This document shows positions 37,917 through 48,299 of a stretch of 64,000 nucleotides of DNA, piece by piece; the first letter of the stretch is position 1; every line of letters starts with the position of its first letter. The position numbers and the translations under genes are program-made. The stretch spans positions 744,001-808,000 of the forward strand of contig WSYJ01000099.1 in the NCBI GenBank assembly GCA_020186115.1, in the 5' to 3' direction. The notes under the pieces were generated by a model, which was given only the letters and a program-made list of their open reading frames with translations, did no database searches and was not told the DNA's origin. Source of the DNA: Histomonas meleagridis. Taxonomy: Eukaryota > Parabasalia > Tritrichomonadida > Dientamoebidae.

Positions 37917-40697
37917 TTATTTGAACAATCGAAGGAATCTCTTCAACGCCATTTTCATTTTTCTTATTGGCGCAGCGAAGACTTTCGTTGGTATTTTTCT
38001 GAACAAAGCACCGAATGGGATGCACAGCGCTGCGATTACCAGTGATCTGAACTGTTCCTCCAACGTCAGCGGTGCGCAAGCGAAGAAATTACCGAAGTAT
38101 TGCACCAAAACGAATTCGACAACTCCAATGCCGAACATTATCACCAGGAATATAGTGTTATCGCCAATGCCTGCGATCAACGAGTCATTTCTATCCACGA
38201 CTCTTGCGTTTACCAAGTTAAACATTTGACAATAGACGAAAACATTAAAAACTAAAGTGTAATGATGTAATGACTTCTTTTCGATGTCGCCATTAAATAT
38301 CAAAAGTAATGCCACGACAATAATTTGGAAGATGCATTGTCCCAAAATGTTCTGTATCATGAACATTGATATTAATGGCTCATTTCTTCGCGATGGGTTT
38401 CGCTTCAATAACGAAGGATGTGGTTTTCCTGTTGCTAAAGCTAAAGCGCCGAGTGAATCCATGATCAAGTTGATCCATAACATTTGCACCGCTTTAAACA
38501 ATGAATCGTTTAATATTATCGCGGATACAAATGATATAAATAACGTGACAATGTTCGCAGTAAGTTGGAACTGAAGAAATCGACGGACATTATTAAAGAT
38601 ACAACGTCCCCAAATCACTGATTTGATGATCGACTTAAAGTCATCATCCAAGATAACTATGTCTGATGCTTCTTTCGCTAACTCGGTTCCACATTTACCC
38701 ATAGATAATCCGACATCTGCTTTCATTAATGCTGCTGCATCATTAGTTCCATCTCCTGTCACAGCTACAATTTCGCCATTGTTATGTAACGCTGAAACTA
38801 TCATATGTTTATCCATTGGTGTCGAACGTGCTATGACATTAACTGTCGAAAGTCGTTCGATAAGTTGTTTCTCATTTAAGTTACGTAATTCAGAACCAGT
38901 TACAATGTTTTCGTTTTCTTCATCTTCGGTAATTATTCCACATTCTTTAGCAATAGCTTTAGCTGTGATTAAGTTGTCGCCAGTGATCATTATGACTCGA
39001 ATTCCCGCGTTTTGACAATCATTAATTGATTGTTTAGTTGAAGGACGTAATGAATCACGTATAGATACAATGCAAATTAATGTTAAATTCGATTCTGATT
39101 CATTCGAATCATTTGGAATTGTTTCTAAATCTTTGTAACAAATCGCTAATAATCGATATGCTTGATTACAATGATTATTACTTATTGATGATATTATATC
39201 TTTTGTTTCTTTGTTTAATGGATGAACATTACAATTAGAATCTAAATATGACGTACAATTATCTAATATTGTTTCATTCGCACCTTTAACATATGAAATA
39301 TATTTGTTTTGTTTCGTTATAATAGTTGACATTCGTTTCCGATTTCGATCGAATTGGAATGATTTAATTATTGGGTTTTCTTTTCGCGTTTCTGTTATGT
39401 TTCCATTTAATTGCTTAATAAGTCGTAATAACGCAGCTTCTGTTTGTGATCCGATCATTGTACCATCTGCTGATAAATAACCAGTTGTATTTATCGCAAT
39501 TGATTCCATTAAAGTTTCTTTATATTTATCATTAACATTTTCATCTAATTCATTAACATTAATATCTTTGTCGCCAATAATAACACGTTCAACATTCATT
39601 TGATTCATTGTTAATGTTCCTGTTTTATCAGTGCAAATTATCGTCGCGTTACCCATTGTTTCACATGCATATAAATGACGAACAAAATTATTGTCCGACA
39701 TCATTTTACGCATGGAATATGCTAATGATATAGTGACGGCTAATGGTAACCCTTCAGGGACTGCTACAACAATGATGGTTAATGCATTAATTAAATATGT
39801 TAATACATCTTTAAGTGATTTTAATGTAAAGCCATATTTAATGCGCATTAGTAACCATCCAACTGTTAATGCAATAAATGTTAACGAGGCAACAAGCATA
39901 CCAACATAGCCTATGTTCTTGGCTAAGTCCTCAAGGCGCTCTTGAAGTGGTGTAAGTTTTTGTTCGTTTTCTAATAATGAAAACATTTTGCCACTTTGCG
40001 AATTAGGACCAACACATAATACTAAAAATGTTCCACGGCCTTCAACAACGTGATTCCCCGAGTAAAGAAATGGATCATTTTCATCTTTGTCAACGGCTTC
40101 ACTTTCGCCTGATGTTACAGATTGATCAACTTTCATCTCATATGACTTAATAAGAAGTCCATCAGCAGGTATTTTATCTCCAGCCTCTAAAAGAACAACA
40201 TCTCCAACGACTACATCAGTATTCTTGATTTTAATTTCGTCGGAATCTCGAATTACTACTACATCAAATATGGATTTAATACGGTTAACAGATGCAAATT
40301 GAAGTTCTTGCTTGTGATTAGAATAAGCTTGAACAAATGAAACAATAACAACAGCCATTAAAATTGCAGCTCCATCAATCCAAGAAGTCGATCTTTCTTC
40401 AGGAGATGCAAAAATTACTTCAAATATAAGACTAAAAATGGCACATGAGATTAAAATTAATAATGTTTGATCATTAAGTGCCTCAATAAGCATATCAAAA
40501 AACGAACTTACTTCTTTTTCTGGAAGTTCATTTGTGCCATATTTTGATTTTTGACTTGAAATTGAATTTTTCTTTAATCCATTTTCAACATCACTATTAA
40601 TTTTTTTGGCAACCCCATTAACATTGCCCAATTCATGGATTTTCTTTGTGTCTCCACTCTCTATTAGAGAAGACAATTCTGAAGCAGACAAATCCAT
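37917..40697 (-). CDS. Plasma-membrane-type (PMCA, P2B) calcium-transporting ATPase
   Basis: 926 residues from ATG at 40697. P-type hallmarks: the TGES-equivalent 'SVTSGESEAV', 'VVAVPEGLPLAVTISLAY' in TM4 (PEGLP, calcium site), 'ICTDKTGTLTMNQMNVE' with the phosphorylated Asp near residue 352, 'YVKGANETIL', 'GIRVIMITGDN' and 'VAVTGDGTNDAAALMKADVGLSMG' (near 644). TM6 shows 'LWINLIMDSLGALALAT' with the Asn/Asp calcium ligands of P2B pumps. The C-terminal tail is short and basic (APIRKMKMALKRFLRLFK) and could act as a minimal calmodulin-type autoinhibitory segment. The start is chosen because TTTCATTATGG puts a TCATTA initiator right at this ATG; the longer frame begins at TTG. Confidence 0.95.
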   Translation of the reverse strand: MDLSASELSSLIESGDTKKIHELGNVNGVAKKINSDVENGLKKNSISSQKSKYGTNELPEKEVSSFFDMLIEALNDQTLLILISCAIFSLIFEVIFASPEERSTSWIDGAAILMAVVIVSFVQAYSNHKQELQFASVNRIKSIFDVVVIRDSDEIKIKNTDVVVGDVVLLEAGDKIPADGLLIKSYEMKVDQSVTSGESEAVDKDENDPFLYSGNHVVEGRGTFLVLCVGPNSQSGKMFSLLENEQKLTPLQERLEDLAKNIGYVGMLVASLTFIALTVGWLLMRIKYGFTLKSLKDVLTYLINALTIIVVAVPEGLPLAVTISLAYSMRKMMSDNNFVRHLYACETMGNATIICTDKTGTLTMNQMNVERVIIGDKDINVNELDENVNDKYKETLMESIAINTTGYLSADGTMIGSQTEAALLRLIKQLNGNITETRKENPIIKSFQFDRNRKRMSTIITKQNKYISYVKGANETILDNCTSYLDSNCNVHPLNKETKDIISSISNNHCNQAYRLLAICYKDLETIPNDSNESESNLTLICIVSIRDSLRPSTKQSINDCQNAGIRVIMITGDNLITAKAIAKECGIITEDEENENIVTGSELRNLNEKQLIERLSTVNVIARSTPMDKHMIVSALHNNGEIVAVTGDGTNDAAALMKADVGLSMGKCGTELAKEASDIVILDDDFKSIIKSVIWGRCIFNNVRRFLQFQLTANIVTLFISFVSAIILNDSLFKAVQMLWINLIMDSLGALALATGKPHPSLLKRNPSRRNEPLISMFMIQNILGQCIFQIIVVALLLIFNGDIEKKSLHHYTLVFNVFVYCQMFNLVNARVVDRNDSLIAGIGDNTIFLVIMFGIGVVEFVLVQYFGNFFACAPLTLEEQFRSLVIAALCIPFGALFRKIPTKVFAAPIRKMKMALKRFLRLFK

Positions 40698-40920
40698 AAT
40701 GAAATTTGTTTGGGCGGCCAAATAAACTCTTCACAATTATCTGTTTTCATCGACTCAAAAACTAACCTTGAAAAACCTTTACAAATGGACAATACGCTTC
40801 TGAATATTGAGTGTGAACGATGAATCCCTTTCAATTTCGTAAACGTTTACGTCGCAAAATAAAAATGATTTTTGTTGGAAATATTATACAAGTATTTTTA
40901 ATTTTTTTTTTACTAAATTT

Positions 40921-42129
40921 TTATAATTCAATATTGTCATTTTCATTTGCTAATTGATCAGTTTCTTCTTGTGTTTCATTTGGATATTCATTATTTATTT
41001 TTTGAAATTCTGGAAGTAATTTATCATTAAAACCTTGATCAGATGAAATATCTCCATCATAACGGAAATAGGATAATTTTGGATACCCATAATGTTGAAT
41101 AATTCCAAATGTAAGTAATAAAAACCCAAAGAGTTCAATATATGATCCAGCAACCCACTCTTCTCCAATTTCTTTTAAGTGACTTAAGTTTGCTGAGTTT
41201 AAAAATGAATAATATAAAATTAATTGAATAATCCAAATAATAAATGTTCTAAATAAATCTGCAAGTAAGCGAATAATTGCAGACGTTTTTGAAAGTAAAG
41301 TAAATGAATTAAATGCATAAATACTACAAATTAAAAAGAATATTACAACCATAACAGAAATTAATGTTGAATTCTTTATCATTTCAATGGTATCATTAAA
41401 ATCTTCATGAAGGATTCCTGGTATATAATTAAAAATAAAAAGAGAGATTATAGAGAAAATGGTTGTCCAAATTCCTTCAATTCCTGTAATAATTAAAGCA
41501 TGAAGTTTTTTCTTTTGAATTATATATTCATCAAATGAAATTTTTATAGCATAAAGAAGTTGTGTTATTATTTTTACAATAATAATGATTGAGTTTAAAC
41601 CTTTTCCTCCTTGAATTGTATGTGATTTACCTGAATTAATAATACTGGAAGTTCCTACAATGATTAAAGAAAGAGTAATTATTGATAATGCAAATAATTT
41701 ATATTTAGGAATTACTTGACCAAAATAAAACCTTGTAATTAAAGTAACACCAATAAGTGTTGCACTTTTCATCATACAATCTATTGGAATTCCAACATGA
41801 TCAATAGCAACCATAGATACAATACATTGGAATACATCAAAAAATGCAGGGATAGAAAACATGAAGAAAAGTTCTTTTGTTATTACTTCTAAAATATTGG
41901 GATAATTTATATAATCAAAATAAGTACAAATACAATAAACAATAATTGAAAAAGGCATACCAAAAAATCCTAAAGCTGCAATAAACACTGGCTTTTGGAA
42001 TTTATGTTCACCATATTGTTTTAATCCATTAGCTTTTGTTTCCAATAATAATTTTGTTAAAAGAGTCCCAAAAATCCCAAGTAAGAAAAAGATTGTCAAA
42101 GGAATAATATATCTTTTCAGGCTATACAT
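40921..42129 (-). CDS. SLC35F-like drug/metabolite-superfamily transporter
   Basis: 402 residues from ATG at 42129. Ten hydrophobic helices. The N-terminal 'GIFGTLLTKLLLETKANG...F.KPVF' and 'GIPIDCMMKSATLIGVTLITRFYFGQ' (TM4, the position of 'mlRg..iif..l.s...L') and 'YAFNSFTLLSKTSAIIRLLADLFRTFIIWIIQLILY' follow SLC35F6/nucleotide-sugar-transporter-like members. The C-terminal tail is cytoplasmic and acidic. Probably an endomembrane transporter; substrate unknown. Confidence 0.75.
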   Translation of the reverse strand: MYSLKRYIIPLTIFFLLGIFGTLLTKLLLETKANGLKQYGEHKFQKPVFIAALGFFGMPFSIIVYCICTYFDYINYPNILEVITKELFFMFSIPAFFDVFQCIVSMVAIDHVGIPIDCMMKSATLIGVTLITRFYFGQVIPKYKLFALSIITLSLIIVGTSSIINSGKSHTIQGGKGLNSIIIIVKIITQLLYAIKISFDEYIIQKKKLHALIITGIEGIWTTIFSIISLFIFNYIPGILHEDFNDTIEMIKNSTLISVMVVIFFLICSIYAFNSFTLLSKTSAIIRLLADLFRTFIIWIIQLILYYSFLNSANLSHLKEIGEEWVAGSYIELFGFLLLTFGIIQHYGYPKLSYFRYDGDISSDQGFNDKLLPEFQKINNEYPNETQEETDQLANENDNIEL

Positions 42130-42285
42130 TAATATCCAATCAAAAACAAATAGCTTTCAGGAACCCAACAAAAGCGGAATTTTATGACTTAAAATCGGTT
42201 AATTTTATCATCAAAAATATTAAAACATTATCTTTTTTTTTTTAGTTTTAGGAATGAGACAATTTTATTAACATTCGAAACGCAA
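42130..42285. promoter_or_regulatory. Divergent region before LCAT-like pseudogene
   Basis: Short AT-rich region with a T-run near 42233-42244. It contains the promoter of the SLC35F-like gene; no clear initiator was picked out. Confidence 0.3.
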
Positions 42286-43337
42286 ATGAAAACGATCAGA
42301 TTAAATTCAATTAATATCAAAAAGTTCTTAAAAAGGGTTTTAAGCACTAACAGGACTGTACGGATCTGTGTAACACTTTATATTACTGCAAATGAAACAA
42401 ATTTACCATTTTATTGCCCTCAAAAATATGATGATAAATTAATTTGGGTGAATGTTGCAATACTCCATTTCATAATTGCTTTCTTAGAAATCTAAAAGCC
42501 ATAGCAATCTTCTTAATTTCCTATATTTTCATAATTGTACCTTCAACAAGATTTACATCCAATTCCTTATGACTTTCGTAATGTTCGAGTTTTTCCTGGA
42601 ACATTTTTTGAAGATTTAATAAAACCAATTGAATCATCCAAACAGAAAGTAGATTTATTTGGTTTTTCACAAGGATGTTTTGTTCTTCATCATTTTCTTA
42701 CTGAAATCACTAGTCCTAAATGGTTAAAAGAACATATTCATAAAGTTGTATTCCATGGAGAAACTTTTGCAGGATCACCATCAATTTTTTATGAATTTTG
42801 GAACAAAAAATTTTCTTTTGAACCAATTATCCCATTAAAATTAATTGATGAATTTATGGAATCATGGCCAGTGTTTCATATTCACATTCCAAATACTGAA
42901 GTACAATTATATTTGTGCCTAATAAAGAAGAATATAAATCATCTGAATTTTTGGAGCTAATGATCAAACATGGAAATAATATAAAAATGTTAAAACATTC
43001 TTGGAACAGATTTGTTACTTAGTTTCCAAAAGATATTGATAAAGATATACCTGTTTATTTGTTTTATAATGATGGAATTAAAAAGAGATATCAAATGGAT
43101 TTTAAAAATGGTTGGAATAAATCACCTAAAATAATTTACGATAAAGGTGACGGAACAATTTCATCATATTCAATAAAAAAGATATGTGAAAATTGGGAAA
43201 ATGTAAAATGTTTTAATTTTGAAAGTAACTCAAAGCGGTTTAATCATGATGGAATTATTCAAGATGATTTTGTCTTTGAACAAATTTTAAATGCTTTAGA
43301 TGATAAAGACATTACAATAAGACATGATGAAATATAA
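42286..43337 (+). pseudogene. LCAT/phospholipase-type acyltransferase pseudogene
   Basis: Three frames carry pieces of one lecithin:cholesterol acyltransferase-like protein. The first (from 42286) has 'NETNLPFYCPQKYDDKLIWV', like 'NE..iP.dCP...d...iWv'. The second (42535-42900) has 'YDFRNV' and the nucleophile elbow 'GFSQGCFVLHHFLT' (GxSxG). The third (about 42905-43337) has 'VPNKEEYKSSEFLEL', a TAG stop near 43020, 'YNDGIKKRYQMDF', 'YDKGDGTISSYSI' with the Asp of the triad, and 'FNHDGIIQDD' with the His. So there are at least two frameshifts, one nonsense codon and an apparent internal deletion after IWV. It is an inactivated copy of a secreted/lysosomal lipase family known in trichomonads. 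Confidence 0.8.
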
Positions 43338-43433
43338 AATTTACTAAAATTTACGAAGGCAAATTACCGTTTTTATTTATAAATTCTTATTTACTAATAA
43401 AAAATTTTGCTTTAAAATGAATTCCATCTAAAT

Positions 43434-43640
43434 TTGATTCATAAAAATTTTAAACATTTCATTTATTTCAATATTAACTATTTCTTTGTCAATTTTCTCA
43501 GTTGCTACTGTAAGTATTGTATCGAATATTTTAAATAATTTCCAAATATTATTTTGAAATATAAAATCATTAAAATATCTTTAAATAAAACAAATATATC
43601 ACTTTTATGCATTAATATCAATATCTTTTGTTGTAAAAAT
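43434..43640 (-). pseudogene. Ankyrin-gene remnant: last repeat, drifted spacer, terminal segment
   Basis: Minus strand reads ...DINA-stop, a spacer with the usual ATTTGTTTTATTT start and ATTTGGAAATTATT core, then TILTVATE and a short run to a stop, equivalent to the TMLTVGN terminal segment of the 2760-4219 array. Stops interrupt the repeat and the spacer is about 77 nt (43521-43597) rather than 80. A dead copy of the 3' end of such a gene. Confidence 0.65.
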
Positions 43641-43850
43641 ACGATACAGTGATTTCTGAATATCGGCGGTTATTTCTTTAAGACGACGATCACGACTGTT
43701 TTATTTATTCAATTTTACTTATCGTAAATATAACCGTTGCTACTGGACGATAGATTTTTTTCTGTAGATTAACGATCATTTATATATGGATGTGTATTCT
43801 CCGCCCAACCAAGCAGCAAAATTTGTAGGATTGAATATGATTCAATTGAT
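43641..43850. other. Intergenic, no gene seen
   Basis: Short stretch before the 3' end of the BspA-like gene. Nothing recognised. Confidence 0.3.
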
Positions 43851-45677
43851 TTATAGCCATTGATCATTTTCCTTAAGAACGAATTCTTTAACTTCTTTGT
43901 TGATGACTTCTGCGTCACCTTCTGATGAACTTATCGTTGTCATTTCTGTTTGCGTATTCGAATTTCCTTTTTGTTTGCGTTGAATTAAAAAGAGAACGAG
44001 TCCAATCATAAGTAATACGATGATTACTGAACCACAGATAATACCAATTAATGCACTTCGTGAAATTGTATCATTTTCATGTAATTCTTCTTGAAGTATT
44101 GTATAGAAATTAGAATAATAAATATAATACGTCGGATATTGATAAAGAATATATTCATATGTAATAAATTCAGAATAAATATAATAATATGTCGAATGAG
44201 TTAATGTAATACTAATCGAATTCGTAATAATCGATTTGGAAATAATCGTTTGCGTAATGGAATATGTGGAAATTATCGTATGAACAAATGTTCCATCGAA
44301 TTGTAATGAATTAGAAAGTGAACTTAAATATGTAAATGTATTCGAATTTGTAAAAACATTTGACTTAGTAAATGTATTTGATTTTGTAAATGTATTTGAT
44401 TTTGTAAATGTATTTGATTGTGTAAATGTATTTGACTTAGTAAATGTATTTGATTGTGTAAATGTATTTGATTGGGTAAGTGTATTTGATTTTGTAAATG
44501 TATTTGATTGGGTAAGTGTATTTGATTTAGTAAATGTATTTGATTGTGTAAATGTATTCGATTGTGTAAATGTATTTGATTTAGTAAATGCATATGGTTG
44601 TGTAAATGTTTGAGTTGCCATTGGACTGCATCCATCAACAGTCGTTCCTTTGTTTGCATTTTTTTCTCCAAATGTATCTCTATTATATGAATCAATTGTC
44701 ATAACATATTCTGCAGGAACACCATAAAAAACATCTGATCCTAAAAAACTTGATCCAAATTCTGGTTCACTTTCACCATAATAATATATACATTGAAGAC
44801 TTGTGCACCCATAAAATGCAGAACTTCCAATTTTGGTAACTGATGATGGTATTGTTATATTAATTAATGAAGAACAGTATTGAAATGCACTATTTCCAAT
44901 TGTGTTTACATTTTCTCTAATTGTTACTGTTTTTAATTTTTTACAATTATTAAACATTGAACTTGAAATTGAAGTTACTAAATTTGGAATTGTAATGCTT
45001 GGTAATGACGAACATGTTGAAAATGCACTACTTCCAATTGTATTTACATTCTTACCAAATGTTACTAAATTTAATGATTCACATAATTGAAACACATATT
45101 GTCCAATCGTTTTGACATTATCACCAATAGTAATCGTTTCCAAATCAGAACAATAAACAAATGCATAATCTCCAATAGAAGTAACACAATCACCAATTTC
45201 AACTGAAATTAATGAAGGCCACTCACGAAAAGCATCATATCCAATTTCTTCAACGCCGCCAGTGATTGTAACATGTGATGCTTCGTTTTTATATTCATCC
45301 CTATTTTTATATTCTTCATTAGTAGTTATATTTAGTGTCCCTGATTGAAATGTTTCAATAGATTGTGTAAAAAAGAGAACAAATAAAATAAAAAGGATTT
45401 TTGATTTGATTTCTTCTTTTTTGTGAATCTTTTGAATAATTACGTTTACTTTGTAAATAACAACAAAAAATAATATGATTATTGGAATCATTTTGAATGA
45501 GAATGTGGATGGAAAATTTTGACTCGAATATTTGATGAATCCATCAAAGAAATGATAAGTCAGAAAAAAACTTGTACATGAAGAGACGCCAAAAGGAAGC
45601 AGTGCAAATGATGAATGTTGTAGCAGATGTAACATTGATAAAAAATTGGAATTCATAACCCATGACACCTGCCACAT
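43851..45677 (-). CDS. BspA-like LRR surface protein with hexapeptide stalk and membrane anchor
   Basis: Up to 608 residues. The LRR_5/BspA core (about residues 130-300) has repeats of the form 'ITIGDNVKTIGQYVFQLCESL', 'TIPNLVTSISSSMFNNCKKL' and 'TIPSSVTKIGSSAFYGCTSL'. A Ser/Thr hexapeptide stalk (about 355-455), a Tyr/Thr-rich segment, one membrane helix (ALIGIICGSVIIVLLMIGLVLFLI) and a cytoplasmic tail ending KEVKEFVLKENDQWL follow. BspA proteins are adhesin-like surface proteins abundant in trichomonads. The start is uncertain: the first ATG (45677) gives a long atypical N-terminus; an internal ATG before IIILFFVVIYK or the hydrophobic stretch SKILFILFVLFF suggests a shorter signal-peptide-led form. 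ACGGT lies within 10 bp of the 45677 ATG. Confidence 0.88.
   Translation of the reverse strand: MWQVSWVMNSNFLSMLHLLQHSSFALLPFGVSSCTSFFLTYHFFDGFIKYSSQNFPSTFSFKMIPIIILFFVVIYKVNVIIQKIHKKEEIKSKILFILFVLFFTQSIETFQSGTLNITTNEEYKNRDEYKNEASHVTITGGVEEIGYDAFREWPSLISVEIGDCVTSIGDYAFVYCSDLETITIGDNVKTIGQYVFQLCESLNLVTFGKNVNTIGSSAFSTCSSLPSITIPNLVTSISSSMFNNCKKLKTVTIRENVNTIGNSAFQYCSSLINITIPSSVTKIGSSAFYGCTSLQCIYYYGESEPEFGSSFLGSDVFYGVPAEYVMTIDSYNRDTFGEKNANKGTTVDGCSPMATQTFTQPYAFTKSNTFTQSNTFTQSNTFTKSNTLTQSNTFTKSNTLTQSNTFTQSNTFTKSNTFTQSNTFTKSNTFTKSNTFTKSNVFTNSNTFTYLSSLSNSLQFDGTFVHTIISTYSITQTIISKSIITNSISITLTHSTYYYIYSEFITYEYILYQYPTYYIYYSNFYTILQEELHENDTISRSALIGIICGSVIIVLLMIGLVLFLIQRKQKGNSNTQTEMTTISSSEGDAEVINKEVKEFVLKENDQWL
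44335..44610 (-). repeat. 18-bp tandem repeats coding (F/L)T(Q/K)SNT
   Basis: About 16 in-frame 18-bp units (plus-strand core AAATGTATTTGA) code the stalk of the BspA-like protein. The third residue of each unit alternates Gln and Lys, and Phe is replaced by Leu in some, giving higher-order patterning. A second frame (coding HLHNQI-type repeats) is also open but is a shadow. Confidence 0.92.
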
Positions 45678-45847
45678 AAAACCGTCTAGAGAACATAAAT
45701 ACGTTTAAACGTGAAGCTTTCCAAAATTTGTGTCAAACTGAAATAATTGTTATGGGATCCAATTGAAAAAATAAAAAAAACTGATTCGATAGCGCCGTTT
45801 GCCATTATATTATTCCAACAAAGAATATGATGAGAATTTATTTAGTT

Positions 45848-48202
45848 TTATTTATTACAATTTCGGATCTGTTTGCCATCAAAAACAGCAAATTTAAACT
45901 TCATTTGATATATCACTCTCCTCAATGAGATTTTTATGGGAATTCCTCTTCGAACAACAAGGATAATAACAACAACAAAGACTACAACTACAACAACAGC
46001 TACAGGAACAGCTATCCCCACTGCTGTGTCGGTGTTACCTTTGGAGTCGTCTCCTCCATTTGATTTCATTTCTTCGTTTTTGGCATTTGCTTCTTGTAAT
46101 ATCTGATTAAATTCTTGTTCTGATTGTGCATTGTTTAACTTATTAATGTACTCTTGTTGCAAATCGCCCAAATTTTCCAACTTTCCGATGTCTTGTTGTA
46201 CTGTTTCTTTTTTATTTGATTTTATTTCTTCCTTTTGTGATTGCGCTTTTGCAACAATTTCATTTATTTCTTTTAGTGATTTTGCATTTGATACTTGTGC
46301 TGTGTAATTCGATTTGTTTTCTTCATCTAAAAACTTTAATTCATCAATTTTATTCTTTGATGATGCTTTTTGTGTTTCTTCATTTTTGTTTGCTGCAGAT
46401 TCTGCACTTGAAACAATTTCATTTACTTCTGTTTGTGTGTTTGCTTTTGATATTTGATCAGCATACTTTGATTTGTTTTCTTCTTCTAAAAACTTCAATT
46501 CATTTATTTTATTATTTGCTGATTTCTTTTGTGCTTTTTCATTTTCATTTGCTGTACTTTTTGCATCATCAACAATTTTATCGATTTCTTCTTCTGATTC
46601 TGCACTTGATATTTGTTTAATTTAATTTGCTTTATTTTCTTCTTCTAAAAACTTTAATTCGTTAATTTTATTCTTTGCTGATTTCTTTTGTGTTTTTTCA
46701 TTTTCATTTGCTGTACTTTTTGCATCATCAACAATTTTATCGATTTCTTCTTCTGATTCTGCACTTGATATTTGTTTAATTTAATTTGCTTTATTTTCTT
46801 CATCTAAAAAGTTTAAATTATTAGTTATCCTTAAAGCATCATCTTTAAAGGATCCTTCATAATCAGAAAATGCCTTATTTCCAATATATTGAATTGATCC
46901 CAATTTTTTCATTGCATATTTCATATGTAAGGTGCTTCACATAATAAAATGCGTAAGCACCAATAGATGTAACATTTTCTTCAATCTTAAGATCAGTAAT
47001 ATTAAGAAAGAAATTCTTCCACGGAGCAAGTGTTTCGTTTTCGAAATCGCGCATTGGTCCATTTCCTTTAATAGTAAGAAGCCCGTCCTCCCATGTCCAC
47101 CTAAGATTTGATCCAATGCTACCAGAGTCTTTCGCTTCTAATTGATATAACAATGGCTTATCTTTAGGGGCACTAACTGTATATCTTTTATAGTGATATT
47201 CATAATCAGTAATTGATAAGCCCCATTCTAATTCACCACCTGTATATTTATAACCATTCTTATGATCTTTGGCTAAGATTCCCCTTAAGAACAAATCCTT
47301 CTTGTGAATCTTTGCTGTCGAATGCAAACCAATTTTCGCCAAGATGAACCCAATGCGTGTTTACTTGTCGTCTCTCCAACTACAGAAAAGCCTTCAACGC
47401 CTGCACGTGCAGGTGGTTGAAGAAGAGTGTTGATATAGCTGAAAAGCCTTGGCATACAGTTTTATGTAAGAAGAGTGCGGTATAGACTGAATTTCCATTT
47501 TGAGGTATCCCGGCATATTCAACATTATCATTAATCCACCACCAAAAAACAACCAGTTTTTCGTAATCGGTGTGTAGATCATTGTCAGCACGATATCCGG
47601 TAAAATTACCTGTTGCAAACATTCGATCAACTTCTTGACGAGAAATACGTTCATGTTCTTCACTAGTCATGAGAGAAGATGTATAGTCCAAGATAATTGT
47701 GTAGTAACCATGATATTGATTTATTTGATGATAAGGTTGGAGCCACTGACTTTTAAGTGTCAAACCATTATTAGATATTTTTAAATAGCGATAATATGAC
47801 AAGTCAACTTGTTTCATATATTCGAGTGAATCAGTATATGCTTGTGTGAAATATCCTTTCCAGTAATCTCCAGCTTCACCAAAATTTACATCTTCAGGGT
47901 TGGTTGTCAATTTATAATGTTCTTCAGGAGTCATAGTGAGAGTTATTTTTACACTCATCCTCCATGTCACCAAGTTTTTTAGGAGAAATTCTAGAATTTC
48001 ATCATATTGGTCATGAGTATAGTTTAGAATGGTGAGATCATGGACTTCTTCGCGAAGAGATTGACCATAAATCTTTAACAGTATAATTAAGATTTATAAC
48101 AGCATGAGCATGTGTTGGAAAAATTATAGATGCGAACATTATCAATAGAATCTTCTTTAGTTTTATCCGCTTTAATTGTTGAATCAAATAATAATCTATT
48201 CC
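45848..48202 (-). pseudogene. Transglutaminase-like / BspA / GA-like-repeat surface protein, pseudogene
   Basis: On the minus strand several frames make one protein. The N-terminus (about 48202, MVTGIDYYLI) carries a signal-like KKILLIMFASIIFPTHAHA. A frameshift near 48055 leads to a transglutaminase-like domain with 'VYTALFLHKTVCQGFSAIS' (catalytic Cys). Further shifts near 47390-47280 split 'HWVHLGENWFAFDS' (catalytic His, then Asp) from the next part. A bacterial-style BspA block follows: 'LRWTWEDGLLTIKGNGPM', 'TLAPWKN', 'IEENVTSIGAYAFYYV'. Five about 53-residue helical repeats (46080-46815) come next, two with a TAA stop, then a membrane helix (VAVPVA.. VVVVFVVVIILVV) and a basic tail. 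At least three frameshifts and two stops mark it as dead; the architecture is like gut Firmicutes surface proteins. Confidence 0.75.
46080..46815 (-). repeat. Five 159-bp repeats coding GA/FIVAR-like three-helix modules
   Basis: Units begin 'LKFLEEENK' or variants and continue '.Q IS.A.....VNEIV..A.......' with a Lys/Asn-rich linker, 53 residues each. The pattern 'L..L....K......I..A.....v..I...A' resembles GA and FIVAR modules of Gram-positive surface proteins. The two 5'-most units carry an identical in-frame TAA (plus coordinates 46781-46783 and 46622-46624), exactly 159 bp apart. Confidence 0.75.
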
Positions 48203-48238
48203 GGTGACCATTTTCAGATTCCGCAATAAACTGTTGAA

Positions 48239-48260
48239 AAAAAAAAAAAAAAAAAAAAAA
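48239..48260. repeat. Poly(A) run of about 22
   Basis: A homopolymer of about 22 A on the plus strand (T on the coding strand), just upstream of the transglutaminase/BspA pseudogene's first ATG. Its length may vary between reads or isolates. Confidence 0.85.
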
Positions 48261-48299
48261 TTCAAATATTATTTTTAAATAGGTTAAAATTATTAAAAT

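Noticed and set aside
48239-48260. Poly(A) run as a retrotransposon tail
   Set aside because: No retroelement coding sequence or target-site duplication adjoins it; the neighbouring pseudogene reads away from it.
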